Origin: Gimesia fumaroli
Lineage (GTDB): Bacteria > Planctomycetota > Planctomycetia > Planctomycetales > Planctomycetaceae
Reading direction: 5' to 3'
Assembly (NCBI RefSeq): GCF_007754425.1
Contig: NZ_CP037452.1
Span: 5,245,164-5,309,163 of the forward strand
DNA: 64,000 bases
The notes under the pieces are model-generated. The model was not told the origin of the DNA. It saw nothing but the letters and a program-made list of their open reading frames with translations, and did not search any database. How positions within the stretch are numbered: position 1 is the first letter of the stretch; each line of letters starts with the position of its first letter. Below, one piece after another: positions 17,307 to 27,059 of this stretch. Made by a program: the position numbers and the translations under genes.

Positions 17307-19565
17307 CTACGATCGAGACTTTTCCGCAACCTGATACCAGCGCTGATCAATTTGCAGTATCACATTCCCCAGTGAGAAATATTTGGCCAGCCGCTGATCT
17401 TGCTTGAGCAATTCGAAATATTCTGTAGATCCCACTTCAATTGTTTTAAGATCTTGATGCAAATGTGGATCATACAGACTTTCATTCCAGAACATTTCCT
17501 TCGATTTATAGAAGGTTCGATTTCCGATATAACGAATGGCCTGTAGTGCAGAACCTTTCTTGTTGAATTTCTTCATTTCACGTTCGGCCTGTTCGTAATA
17601 GCGAGCCGCATTTCCACTTTTCCCCGCTGCATGTCGGTCCCGGCTGGAGCTTTGCGCATCGATGACTTTTTCCTGTTGACCACTTCCACCTGTTGAACGT
17701 TTGAAAGGTTGATATTCCAGTTCTTCCTGAATTTTCTGTCCCAGTTTCCGTCGATACACTCCCAGTAGAGGCATTGGAGACTGCTCTGTGATGGTATCAT
17801 CGGCCATCAGAAAACTTGTATAAGGAGTTACGATCCCATGCTGCTTTGCTAGCAAAGTGATCTCATCAACCAGTTCCTGATCTGGCTTTGCCTGTCCGCT
17901 ATTGCGAATTTGCGCAATCAGATAATCAACCTTCTGTCCCGCCCAGAGTCGCGGCACAAAACTGTTTTTATCATCAGCCGATTTCCTGGGAAATTCCAGT
18001 TGATAGGATTGAGTGACTTTCGCACCATTGATGGTTCCAGTAACACGAACCGTTTTTGATCCTGAACCGGTATAACGTCCATAAATCAGTAATTGTTCGC
18101 CTTTGAAGATATCTTTTACATGACGTGGATAGACATCGGTAACTCCCGCGTCTACAAAATCGATCGACACATCCGTCATGACCGGGCTGCCGACCCGGTC
18201 AAAGAACTGGCTGATTTTCTTCGTCAAATCTTCGTCTGGCAAAATATAGTCTGCTTCTCCACGGTGATCGAGAGCCAGAAAGTCAAGTAGCTTTGTATTC
18301 ACATCGTATCCCTCACCAAATACGAACAGCCTGACATGTTGCGAGTTCTTCTCTGAAATGGTTTTCAACAGCTTACTGGCATCGCGTTCTCCCACAGTGG
18401 GCAAACCATCCGTTGAGAAGACAATCATTTTCAGCCGCTGATTCCTAAGTGAAACATCCTTTTCGAGGTGCTTTAACGAAAGTAACAACGCTTCTTCAAT
18501 CGCAGTGGCACCGCGGGCGGTCATCGCATCGGCATAAGCCAGCGCTTTCTGCTTTGATTCTTCGTTGAACTCGATCAGCCCATGCTGGTGGAAATGCCGC
18601 GCCGTGGTACTGAAATCGATGATATTAAACCGATCCCCCGGACGCAGGTGGTTGATGCAATACTTTAAAGCATCGCGGGACTGCTCCATCTTTTGCTGTT
18701 GCAACATAGAACCAGAGGTATCGACGCAGAACACCACATCTTTTGGCAGGATATTCTCATCGGTCAACTTCCCAACGCCCTGCCCTTGAGTGGGTGAGAG
18801 CATCATCATGAAATAACCGGGTTCGCCTGGCTCGCGATGTGCAATCAGACTGGCGCCGACTTCATCGGGGGTTGTCTGATAATAAAGTACAAACGGATGT
18901 TTTGGCAGATAATTTTTCTGTTTCCATTCGACGGAAATATCCCAGTCTTTCTTCTCAACTAGTTTCACTTCATGTGTAGGACTATATATATTTTTGATGG
19001 GTTCGGTACTGCGAATATTCACAGTAACAGATGCTTCTTTAAGCGGCTGCATTAACGCTTTGGGATTCGTATTGAGCATCTGCAGGCGAATCAGATCGCC
19101 CCGCTTCTTCAACACCGTAGTATAAGTCAGTTTGACCATCACGGTTTTCCCTGCTTCGACCCTCGGAATTTTTGTCTGGATGAGCTGGTTGCCATAATAT
19201 TCCAGTAATGCAGGAGAGCCGCCTTTCTTCACAATCTCCTGAAACACCTGATTTGCTTTTTCAACATCCAGGATTTCCGCCTGCATTTCCTTTCCGTCAA
19301 CAAGCACAGACATGTTGTTAACTTGCGTCCCCGGTTCCAGTTCCATGTAACAGGTACCACCGACGATGGCCCTGCCGTTGGGATTGCGGAAGCCACAACG
19401 ATAGGTCTTCACGGCGACCTGATCCTGAATATCGACATTGATATGATCCAGCCAGACCTGAACCGGTTGAGGAGCCCGCATAAAACAGGCATGCGTCACA
19501 GTGCTGACAGTGGAAAGCAGGATGGCAGTACCAATAATGCCGAAACCGCGTAGATAAGATCGCAT
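17307..19565 (-). CDS. VIT and VWA domain secreted protein
   Basis: A 752-aa protein with a signal peptide (about 1-27, ending THAC). A VIT (vault/inter-alpha-trypsin) domain covers about 30-160, with the typical NPNGRAIVGGTCYMELEPG strand, and a VWA domain starts near residue 278 (VVFCVDTSGSM, intact MIDAS). The C-terminal 150 residues are polar with a Lys/Arg-rich stretch. The protein is expected on the cell surface or in the periplasm, binding partners through a metal-coordinated acidic site. It is convergent with the MFS gene (13 nt between stops). A smaller VWA protein gene lies 68 nt upstream. Confidence 0.88.
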   Translation of the reverse strand: MRSYLRGFGIIGTAILLSTVSTVTHACFMRAPQPVQVWLDHINVDIQDQVAVKTYRCGFRNPNGRAIVGGTCYMELEPGTQVNNMSVLVDGKEMQAEILDVEKANQVFQEIVKKGGSPALLEYYGNQLIQTKIPRVEAGKTVMVKLTYTTVLKKRGDLIRLQMLNTNPKALMQPLKEASVTVNIRSTEPIKNIYSPTHEVKLVEKKDWDISVEWKQKNYLPKHPFVLYYQTTPDEVGASLIAHREPGEPGYFMMMLSPTQGQGVGKLTDENILPKDVVFCVDTSGSMLQQQKMEQSRDALKYCINHLRPGDRFNIIDFSTTARHFHQHGLIEFNEESKQKALAYADAMTARGATAIEEALLLSLKHLEKDVSLRNQRLKMIVFSTDGLPTVGERDASKLLKTISEKNSQHVRLFVFGEGYDVNTKLLDFLALDHRGEADYILPDEDLTKKISQFFDRVGSPVMTDVSIDFVDAGVTDVYPRHVKDIFKGEQLLIYGRYTGSGSKTVRVTGTINGAKVTQSYQLEFPRKSADDKNSFVPRLWAGQKVDYLIAQIRNSGQAKPDQELVDEITLLAKQHGIVTPYTSFLMADDTITEQSPMPLLGVYRRKLGQKIQEELEYQPFKRSTGGSGQQEKVIDAQSSSRDRHAAGKSGNAARYYEQAEREMKKFNKKGSALQAIRYIGNRTFYKSKEMFWNESLYDPHLHQDLKTIEVGSTEYFELLKQDQRLAKYFSLGNVILQIDQRWYQVAEKSRS

Positions 19566-19633
19566 GTCATTGTCCCTTGATTGAAACGGCTTCCGGTGGA
19601 ATGAAAGATTCAGAATTCGACTTCTGAACTACA

Positions 19634-20782
19634 TTATTCTGACTCAAACTGGAAATTCTTTTTCTTTGCCTGGGAACGAATCACTCGAATCACGGCGGCA
19701 TCGAATGTATTATCCTGTGCCTGATTTTTCTGTTTTTTCATTTCGGCTGCGATAAACTGTTTTCGTTTTTTAGTCAGCTCCTGAATCAGTAACTGAATTT
19801 GCTTTCGCTCTTTTTGCTTCTCACTGATATAAGCTTCTCGTTCTTCAGGTGACAGTTTTTTCAGTTCGGCTGGGAGTTCTGCTTCGTTCAGATCCTGAAG
19901 TTTGACCTTCTTACCAGCTAGTGCTTCGATCAAATCGCCTTTGGCACGATACCGGCCTGAGCCTTTAAAAGCCGCACGTTCTGCACCAGATGCAGGAGCT
20001 GCTTCCTGAGATAAAGAATCTGCTGCTGACTGACTGGTGGTGGATTTTTTCTGTTCTTCCTGAGAGCCATAAAAGAGATAGGTCTTGTTGATTCCCCGGC
20101 TTAATTCATTCAGTTTCTTATCATAAGGTGTGGCAGGTGTCACAATTTCTAATCCCTGATTGATACTCAGATAAGAACCGTCTGCCAGTAATGCTCCTTC
20201 TTTCCACCCCGTCTGGATCCCCGTTTGTTCGGGGCCGCAGAAAATGGTGTTGACGGTGATCCCTTTCTGGACGGCATTCGGACAGGCCACTTTATAGTCC
20301 ACTTTCCCCTGACTGAAGCCTTCATTCCCGGCGATAAAGATCATTTTCAAACAGTCATGGTTTTCACTCCATAGCAGGCCATTCGTAGCTGCCTGGATGA
20401 CCTGACCACAATATTCTTCACCGCCATTGGTTTTTAATGCGAACAGTTCCTCCGAAATCTGGTCCAGATTTTCCGTCAACGGCACAATTTGCCGCAAGTA
20501 GCCTTCACTGGCAGGCAGACTGCTCTTCCCATATTCATACAAAGCGACTTTCATCACGGGAATCTTCCCGTTTTGTTTCGCGGTGGCCAGTTCGTTGACA
20601 ATCTTCCAGAGTTGTGTGCGTGCCTGATTGATCAATCCACTCATACTGCCACTCGTATCAAGCAGTATCGCCAATTCGACTGAAGGTTGTGCTGGCTGTG
20701 GCTTTTCTTTCGCCTGACTTTTTTGGGTCGACAGACAAAAAGTAAATAGAATTAACGCTGCAATTCGAAACAGTTTGCGCAT
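19634..20782 (-). CDS. Secreted VWA-domain protein
   Basis: A 382-aa protein with a signal peptide (about 1-24) directly followed by a VWA domain (ELAILLDTSGSMSGLINQ near residue 35, intact MIDAS). The C-terminal third (about 250-360) is very rich in Lys, Glu and Gln and is probably a coiled coil. It lies just upstream of the larger VIT/VWA gene on the same strand and may share its transcript. No enzyme motif is seen. Confidence 0.85.
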   Translation of the reverse strand: MRKLFRIAALILFTFCLSTQKSQAKEKPQPAQPSVELAILLDTSGSMSGLINQARTQLWKIVNELATAKQNGKIPVMKVALYEYGKSSLPASEGYLRQIVPLTENLDQISEELFALKTNGGEEYCGQVIQAATNGLLWSENHDCLKMIFIAGNEGFSQGKVDYKVACPNAVQKGITVNTIFCGPEQTGIQTGWKEGALLADGSYLSINQGLEIVTPATPYDKKLNELSRGINKTYLFYGSQEEQKKSTTSQSAADSLSQEAAPASGAERAAFKGSGRYRAKGDLIEALAGKKVKLQDLNEAELPAELKKLSPEEREAYISEKQKERKQIQLLIQELTKKRKQFIAAEMKKQKNQAQDNTFDAAVIRVIRSQAKKKNFQFESE

Positions 20783-20933
20783 GGAAACTTCTCCTGGATA
20801 AGCACAGGATTACTGAGAAATGAAGTGCCTCACACCGAGCACCGCTCATTGGACGGCGTGCGCAAAAAAGAAGTTCCCAAAATCTGCTCGATTTCAGGAA
20901 CTTCTTCCAGGATAAAGATCGAATGGCAGCCAT

Positions 20934-21812
20934 TCAGTTCAGGCGCGATCCACAATATTTACAGAAAATCGCATTGGAATCGTGCCCTTCTTTCATGCAT
21001 TCCGGACATACCTGAGTCGTAATTCGAGATGAGTCCGATTTCGATCCCGAATGTGCGAGCTCGGCTGTCACAATTCCTGTAGGAACAATAATCAGACTGT
21101 ATCCAAAAAACATAATCATGGCCGCCAGACATTTCCCTAAAGGGGTGATCGGTGTGATGTCACCATAACCGACGGTTGTCATCGTGACGATCGCCCAGTA
21201 CATGCTTTCGGGAATCGAATCAAAACCATTTAATTTAGCCTCTCTTTGGGCATTATCCTCCACTAAATGTAACGCAGCCCCTTCAATAACGACGGCAATC
21301 AGGACCGTTGTCAAAAACACAATAATTTTTGAACGACTGGTCCAGATGGCATGGCGTAATTCCGACGCACCGGTCAGCATATGCCCCAACTTGAAGATTC
21401 GGAACACACGCAGCAGCCGCAACGCTCGAATGACCCCCAGTCGCTGCATATCCACTGTATCGACCGATGCCAGAAAAATCAGATAGGTGGGAAGAATCGA
21501 CAACAAATCCACGAGACCATAGAAGCTGAAGATATACCGAAGCGGTCGACGGGCACAGATGATCCGCGCGACATATTCGATGGTAAAAAGAATCGTGAAG
21601 AACCATTCGGCAATACTAAATTGGCGATCATACTTCGCATCTAACGATTTGACGCTCTCGAGCATGATCACCAGAATGCTCACTAAAATGGCAATCAGCA
21701 GCACAACATCAAACAGTTTTCCGGCAGGGGTATCTGCTTCAAAGATTATCTCATACATCTGCTCGCGCCAGGTTTGAGGTTTCTTTTCTTGAGCAGGTTT
21801 TGGATCTGACAT
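20934..21812 (-). CDS. Voltage-gated-type potassium channel with C-terminal zinc ribbon
   Basis: A 292-aa protein with six membrane segments, an S4-like Arg-rich helix (GVIRALRLLRVFRIFK) near residue 145 and the K+ selectivity filter TVGYGDI near 213. It therefore resembles bacterial Kv channels (Kch/KvAP type). Unusually, the last 25 residues form a short zinc ribbon, CPECM followed by CKYCG. The cytoplasmic ribbon may help tetramer assembly or bind a partner. The gene stands alone; the 120 nt downstream lead to the VWA gene. Confidence 0.9.
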   Translation of the reverse strand: MSDPKPAQEKKPQTWREQMYEIIFEADTPAGKLFDVVLLIAILVSILVIMLESVKSLDAKYDRQFSIAEWFFTILFTIEYVARIICARRPLRYIFSFYGLVDLLSILPTYLIFLASVDTVDMQRLGVIRALRLLRVFRIFKLGHMLTGASELRHAIWTSRSKIIVFLTTVLIAVVIEGAALHLVEDNAQREAKLNGFDSIPESMYWAIVTMTTVGYGDITPITPLGKCLAAMIMFFGYSLIIVPTGIVTAELAHSGSKSDSSRITTQVCPECMKEGHDSNAIFCKYCGSRLN

Positions 21813-22287
21813 TCAAATACTTTCCAAGAGTAAGCCGCGGATAAGGATTCTTTGTATTGCAAAGGGATTATGTCTGATAAACCTTGATGAGGTCAACATG
21901 TCTCACCGAGCAAAACGGTCCTTCATAACATGATTGATATACGCAACTGGAAACATATCAGATCACTACTTTTTCTCAGATTCTGAATCCGTTTATAACC
22001 AGAGTTTAATTCAATTCGAGAGAATTCTCCCGCTCCTTGCCTTTGCACATATTTCCCTCCCAGTCTGGAACAGGTCTGAATATGCGTATCGTTTTCTGGT
22101 GTTAGATTGCCTGCCTGTTGTGTAGAAGCACTTTTACTGCGGAGCCGGAACCCGCGGACTACTTTGAAAAGTCCGTTCGCCCCGTCCTGATTCAGTATTG
22201 TGACGACTGTCATGATCCTGAAGATTCCAAAAGTGATGTCTGACCGCTTTGGTGACAGTACTGGCGAATTGAAGGGGCTGATCTGAT
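21813..22287. other. Intergenic region, no gene supported
   Basis: This 475-nt stretch lies between the channel gene start and the end of the 22288 gene. Open frames here are antisense or frame shadows without family resemblance. I see no hairpin terminator or repeat. Confidence 0.4.
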
Positions 22288-23820
22288 TCACTTTTGAAAC
22301 TGAAATGAATACAGGTCGGCATCTTTTAATTGAATACGCAGACGAACCGGCTTCCCTTGCAGGCTGCTGGCATCTGCTTTCTGATTCCAGGTCACCGTCC
22401 GATCGACCGTATCGCCAAACAGGTCCGCACACTCTTTTAGAGTAAATCCTTGAATCGGCTGCCCCTCTGCTGTTTGAATTTCCACTCGTATGCTACCGGC
22501 GGCAGACGTCGCGAAGTTAACAGATAATTTCGTCCCCTCAAAAGTAAACGGCTTTGTGACCAGTTCTCCCCCCTTCATCGAAGCGTGTACCGGAGTAAAC
22601 CCATCCAATCGAATTGAAAAGCGTCTGAGTGATCCTCCTTTTCCGTGCCAGTAATCTTCGGCTGCATAGATTGACAATTCGTCTGGTGCACCGGGAAACG
22701 CTGATTTTGTTTCGACAACGTGTTCGGCAATAAACTGATGCCCGTACTGCCAGGTACCAGTTCGTTCGATCCCAGGACGGAGAAAGGCTTCGTTCCAACG
22801 TTTAAAATGAATGCCATCGCGGCTGGCCATCAAAAGCCCCTCACTGAGTGCGGTCCCATAACGTTCAACTGAAGAAGCTCGCTGTTGGCGGCGCTTGGGA
22901 TCGGGAAGTGCCTTCATGGATTCCGACCAGCCTCGTTCCACATAGCGAGCAGGAAAGCCGATGCGAATGTGGGGCGCCCGATAATAGGCTTTCACCTGAT
23001 TTGTATAAAGCTGTTCGTCGGGAGAATCTTCGTACGTCAGATCGGCGACATTGCTCCATTTCAGAAAATCATCCGAGGTTGCTGTTTGAATCGCTCGGTT
23101 TCCTGATGGTTTCCAGGTTTTGGAAGTGGTGACTCCTCCAGAAAAGACGCGATAATAGGTTCGATAGGTCTGCTGATCGGTATCCCAGAACGCCAGATTT
23201 TGTGAATCGAAGGCTCCTTTCGTAATCACCGGTTTTTCCTGCATCAACTTCCAGTGTATTCCATCCGCTGACTGAAAAGCGTAGAGGCCTCCTTCACTTT
23301 GAGTACCTGCCAGTGCCTTGTACTTTGCTTCCGGTTTGCAGTTCGGATTTTCATCTTTAAAGGGTGCAAAATTATGTGTGCCCAACCCTTCCAGGATAAT
23401 GTTATTTTTCTTTGATCCCTGAAACTCAACTAAACGCAACTCAGGTCGCGTCCAGTGAATGCCGTCCTCACTTTCCGCGTAGCAATAAAAGGGCTTGTGG
23501 CTGCCAGTATTTATCCCATCGTCTGAAACAATAATATGGGAGCCGCGATAATAAAGCCGATACAAATCGCCGTCCTGGAAAATGGTATGATAACCAGAAC
23601 TACTCCCTTCCCAGGGTTGATCAAATTTAAAAACCACCTCACGCGGGATAGGATGTTGGAGGCGAATCTCGATTTCTCCCGTCAATTTTTCCACTAACGC
23701 GTCATCGATAAACAACTCTCGTCGATTACCAATTTCGAGCGGTGATTCGGCAAAACTCAGCGACGAGCAAAGTAATAAAAAAGCAGCCATCAGCAGACAT
23801 TGAATGAAACGTACGGGCAT
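22288..23820 (-). CDS. Secreted beta-propeller-like protein (glycosidase-like)
   Basis: A 510-aa protein with a signal peptide (about 1-24, SLSFAES). The body has repeated short beta-strand motifs of the form Y-x-Y-x-S-x-D-G-I-H-W, for example AESEDGIHWTRPEL and FQSADGIHWKLMQ. Such motifs are typical of five-bladed beta-propeller glycosidases (GH32/43/130-like). The RRELFIDDALVE start near residue 33 is common in planctomycete exported propeller proteins. The C-terminal 120 residues look like a separate beta-domain. Catalytic acids cannot be assigned, so a carbohydrate target is inferred. Confidence 0.75.
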   Translation of the reverse strand: MPVRFIQCLLMAAFLLLCSSLSFAESPLEIGNRRELFIDDALVEKLTGEIEIRLQHPIPREVVFKFDQPWEGSSSGYHTIFQDGDLYRLYYRGSHIIVSDDGINTGSHKPFYCYAESEDGIHWTRPELRLVEFQGSKKNNIILEGLGTHNFAPFKDENPNCKPEAKYKALAGTQSEGGLYAFQSADGIHWKLMQEKPVITKGAFDSQNLAFWDTDQQTYRTYYRVFSGGVTTSKTWKPSGNRAIQTATSDDFLKWSNVADLTYEDSPDEQLYTNQVKAYYRAPHIRIGFPARYVERGWSESMKALPDPKRRQQRASSVERYGTALSEGLLMASRDGIHFKRWNEAFLRPGIERTGTWQYGHQFIAEHVVETKSAFPGAPDELSIYAAEDYWHGKGGSLRRFSIRLDGFTPVHASMKGGELVTKPFTFEGTKLSVNFATSAAGSIRVEIQTAEGQPIQGFTLKECADLFGDTVDRTVTWNQKADASSLQGKPVRLRIQLKDADLYSFQFQK

Positions 23821-23907
23821 GGTTCTGACTCCTGGAAAGTAAAAGAGAGGCCTTTACGATACCATACTCAAAATAGAAATGCACCTGCAGCGTATTCAAC
23901 GACTGTT

Positions 23908-24357
23908 TCAGCCTGGTAGTTTCAGATGCAATAAGGGAAACGGTTTTCCAAAACCGTCACGTTCAGAGCGATGTACGACTTCAAATCCCAGATGTAGATA
24001 GAAGCCAAGCGCCTTTACGTTCTGCTCATTCACATCGACCAGTTCCGCCTCCAGATTCTTGATTGCATAATCCACCAGTTGGCGTCCCAGACCTTTTCCC
24101 CGCCAGTCAGGTTCGATAAATAAAGCTTCAATTTTTGGTGCATCTACGCCCAAAAAACCAATGACTGAGTCTGTTTCATCGCGGATACAGACAAGAGGCA
24201 TTTTTATCAGACACTGATCATATACGAGTGGCTTGAGCAAATGGATGTCTGCTTCTGTCAGAAAGTCATGCGTGGCCCTTACGGAAGATTCCCAGACTTC
24301 TAATGCACGGGGATAGTCAGCAGGAGTGACAGCTGTAATCTGATGTTGAGAAGTCAT
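23908..24357 (-). CDS. GNAT-family N-acetyltransferase (YjaB-like)
   Basis: A 149-aa single-domain GNAT protein. The acetyl-CoA pyrophosphate loop is visible as DWRGKGLGRQLV near residue 84. Further segments, WESSVRATHDFLTEADI, DVNEQN, ALGFYLHLGFEVV and FGKPFPLLHL, closely follow the layout of E. coli YjaB. It is cytosolic; the acceptor is unknown. It is an isolated gene, 87 nt upstream of the propeller gene start and on the same strand. Confidence 0.88.
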   Translation of the reverse strand: MTSQHQITAVTPADYPRALEVWESSVRATHDFLTEADIHLLKPLVYDQCLIKMPLVCIRDETDSVIGFLGVDAPKIEALFIEPDWRGKGLGRQLVDYAIKNLEAELVDVNEQNVKALGFYLHLGFEVVHRSERDGFGKPFPLLHLKLPG

Positions 24358-24431
24358 CGTTGTAGTGAGTTTCAGATAAATTGAATGACAGGAAATTCGA
24401 ATCCATCGAGTGAGTTTACTGAACTCAAGCC

Positions 24432-24472
24432 AATAAAAAAAACCGATTCGCTCGGGATGAACGAATCGGCCT
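24432..24472 (-). terminator. Rho-independent terminator of the Gfo/Idh/MocA gene
   Basis: On the minus strand a stem CGAATCGG type (arms 24443-24450 and 24462-24469, extendable) is followed by a run of eight T residues. It lies about 25 nt after the stop of the gene ending at 24495. Confidence 0.8.
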
Positions 24473-24494
24473 TGGAAGAGGCATTAAACAAATC

Positions 24495-25823
24495 TTAGAG
24501 AACTTTGCTCACACCTGGAGTTGGAATCGGGTAGAAACCATTTTCATCAGGTACTGTAACGGGAGTCGCTTCCCAAGAGAATTCTTTTGGCATCAGATCA
24601 ACATTCGATGCCATCGCTTCGTCCCAGGTGACGGGTTTACCACTGTAGGTCGCCAGACGTCCCAGAATTGAAGTCATGGTTGATTTGGCGCCGTATTCCG
24701 CTTCGTTATAGGGCGTTCCGTTATAGATGGCAGCAAACAGATCATCGTGTTCTACCTGATATGGGTTGGCTTTCTTGCCACGATACTTCCATTTGTAACC
24801 AGCGTCGGTTTCATACTTGGCACCACTAATATCGCAGGAACCTTTGGTTCCTTGAGCGTGTTCGGTCACACTATTCCAGCAGTTGCGAATGTGTCGACAC
24901 TGGCTGTACATCCGAGTGTCATCTGCATAGACGAATTCAACAGCAAAGTGGTCGAAAATTTCACCATACTTCTTGTCGGTACGAACCTGACGTCCCCCCA
25001 TGCCGTATGCTTTGACAGGGAAATCGTCTTTCAACCAGTTACAGACATCAATATTGTGAATGTGCTGTTCGTTGATGTGGTCACCACACAACCAGTTATA
25101 GTAGTACCAGTTTCGCATCTGGTATTCCATTTCTGATTTGGCATCTTCACGAGCCAGACGTGGTTCCCAGACACCACCACTATTCCAGTAGCAACGCATG
25201 GAAGTAATATCGCCAATCGCTCCGTCCTTCAGACGTTTGATGGTTTCAATGTAAGGGGCCTGATGATGACGCTGCAGACCAACGCCGACCGCCAGATTTT
25301 TCTCTTTGGCTTTTTTAGCGGCTTCAAGGACTTTCTTGACACCGGTCACATCTGTTGCCACTGGTTTTTCCATGAAGATATGCACGCCTTTATTGACGGC
25401 GGCTTCAAAGTGAATCGGACGGAATCCGGGAGGTGTTGCCAGAATCACAACATCGACGCCACTGTCGAGAAGTTTCTGATAGGCATCGAAACCGACAAAT
25501 TTTTTCTCTTCGGCAACATCGACTCTCTCCGGTCGACCGGAAAACTGCTTTTGCAGGTTACTCAGGCTGCTGTCCATTCGATCTTTGAATGCATCAGCCA
25601 TTGCTTCCAGTTTCACATTCCCTTTTGTAGATAAGGCCTGTGAAGCAGCACCGGTACCGCGGCCACCACAGCCTACCAGACCAACTTTGATTTGATCGTC
25701 ACCGCTTGCATGGACATGAGCCGCCGATCCTAAACTGGCAAGAATTCCAGTTCCAACAGCTGTTGCCGTTGTTGTTTTCAAAAAGTCACGTCTGGAGGTT
25801 GATTGATTGTTAGATTGAGTCAT
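24495..25823 (-). CDS. Tat-exported Gfo/Idh/MocA-family oxidoreductase
   Basis: A 442-aa protein with a twin-arginine signal (TSRRDFLKTTT at residues 9-19, hydrophobic to about 38). The NAD(P)-binding Rossmann motif is VGLVGCGGRGTGAAS near 47, and the family's EKPVATDV motif follows near 155. The C-terminal half carries the alpha/beta substrate domain. Such enzymes oxidise or epimerise sugars. Planctomycetes have dozens of Tat-exported paralogues, presumably active in the periplasm on polysaccharide-derived sugars. A strong terminator ends the gene. It follows the SUMF1-like gene by about 140 nt. Confidence 0.92.
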   Translation of the reverse strand: MTQSNNQSTSRRDFLKTTTATAVGTGILASLGSAAHVHASGDDQIKVGLVGCGGRGTGAASQALSTKGNVKLEAMADAFKDRMDSSLSNLQKQFSGRPERVDVAEEKKFVGFDAYQKLLDSGVDVVILATPPGFRPIHFEAAVNKGVHIFMEKPVATDVTGVKKVLEAAKKAKEKNLAVGVGLQRHHQAPYIETIKRLKDGAIGDITSMRCYWNSGGVWEPRLAREDAKSEMEYQMRNWYYYNWLCGDHINEQHIHNIDVCNWLKDDFPVKAYGMGGRQVRTDKKYGEIFDHFAVEFVYADDTRMYSQCRHIRNCWNSVTEHAQGTKGSCDISGAKYETDAGYKWKYRGKKANPYQVEHDDLFAAIYNGTPYNEAEYGAKSTMTSILGRLATYSGKPVTWDEAMASNVDLMPKEFSWEATPVTVPDENGFYPIPTPGVSKVL

Positions 25824-25965
25824 CAGAGGCCTTTCCCTAATCTGCAGGTGGATTTGGTCGGTTATACGTTACCTAACTTACATATGCATAAAGCGAGACA
25901 AATCGTTTGTTGAATTTCTCTCAATGCATCTGTTTTCGAATTAATTCTGTCACACTGGCTTTTGA

Positions 25966-27009
25966 TCAGCGTCCTTCATCCTCAGGGATTGCTGGATCAA
26001 GACCATATTTTTTTCGTTCTTCAGCCGTTGGTACTTTTAAAGGACGTACCACTCGGAATCCCACCATGATTGCATCGGTGTGATACCAGATGCTTTGTGG
26101 AATCTGTGGATCCTGAATTTTCCAGTCAGAGCTGGAAGCAATTCGGTTTGCACTTCGCAATGCTTCTGGCTCATCATCCCAGGAGCCACCTTTGGCGACA
26201 CGAGGATAGAGAGTCGTTGGCACATTGATCGGAAATTTCAGCGTTCCCTTACCACTCCATTTTTTGTAGGCATCCGGAATATATTGATCGAGCACCCATT
26301 CAGAGACATTGCCGTGCATATCATACAGTCCCCAGGGATTGGGTTTCTTCTGGCCGACTTTCTGATAGGTGTCATCGCAGTTGGCATAATGCCAGGCATA
26401 GTCATCTAACTTTTCCGGATTGTCGCCAAATGAATAAGCGGTCGTTGTACCAGCACGGCAGGCATACTCCCATTCTGCTTCAGTCGGCAGACGGTAATAG
26501 TGACCTGTTTTTTCGCTCAACCATTTACAATAGGTCTTGGCGGCCAACTGGGTCATGCAGATTGCCGGATAGCCATCGTGCCCCATGTCAAATGTCATGT
26601 CAGTATAAGGCTTAGTCGGGCGGGTTACTGCATCGGCAGCTTTTTCTTTAGCGTCCGATTTTCCCCGTAGTAGCTTACGACGTTGAATATCGAGATTGAA
26701 ACTCCAAATATCATATTCATTCCAGGTAACTTCGTGTTTGCCCATCCAGAATGGATCGACTTTGACTTTAATCTGAGGGCCTTCGTCGTCTTCCCGATTT
26801 TTTTCATTCGCAGGGCTCCCCATTATAAATTCACCGCCGGGAATGGGAACCATGTCAAAAGAAACATCAGTATTCGCAATTTTTTCTGTATAAGGCTTCA
26901 TCTCTTTGGCTTTATCACCGGCATTCGCCAGTGAAACAGAAAACAGCATTGCGGCAAGGAATGCGAATTTGCCTTGCATTAAGAGACTGGAACGACATAC
27001 GCTAAGCAT
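25966..27009 (-). CDS. Exported SUMF1 / formylglycine-generating-enzyme-like protein
   Basis: A 347-aa protein with an N-terminal signal (about 10-31, cleavage near ANAG) and one SUMF1 domain. Landmarks are [13 protein letters not shown] near 56, [35 protein letters not shown] near 175, [19 protein letters not shown] and KGGSWDDEP. These proteins use the C-type-lectin-like FGE fold. Many bacterial copies lack sulfatase-activating activity, and I see no clear active-site cysteine pair here, so a binding role is as likely as catalysis. ATG 27009 has GGAG upstream. It is divergent from apbE. Confidence 0.9.
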   Translation of the reverse strand: MLSVCRSSLLMQGKFAFLAAMLFSVSLANAGDKAKEMKPYTEKIANTDVSFDMVPIPGGEFIMGSPANEKNREDDEGPQIKVKVDPFWMGKHEVTWNEYDIWSFNLDIQRRKLLRGKSDAKEKAADAVTRPTKPYTDMTFDMGHDGYPAICMTQLAAKTYCKWLSEKTGHYYRLPTEAEWEYACRAGTTTAYSFGDNPEKLDDYAWHYANCDDTYQKVGQKKPNPWGLYDMHGNVSEWVLDQYIPDAYKKWSGKGTLKFPINVPTTLYPRVAKGGSWDDEPEALRSANRIASSSDWKIQDPQIPQSIWYHTDAIMVGFRVVRPLKVPTAEERKKYGLDPAIPEDEGR

Positions 27010-27059
27010 ATTAGTTTACTCCGTATTGGTAAGCTTCAATCGGTCTTTTATCAGGGTTG

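Noticed and set aside
21923..22432. Minus-strand 169-codon frame between the channel and propeller genes
   Set aside because: It overlaps the real propeller gene end and has no protein-like pattern.
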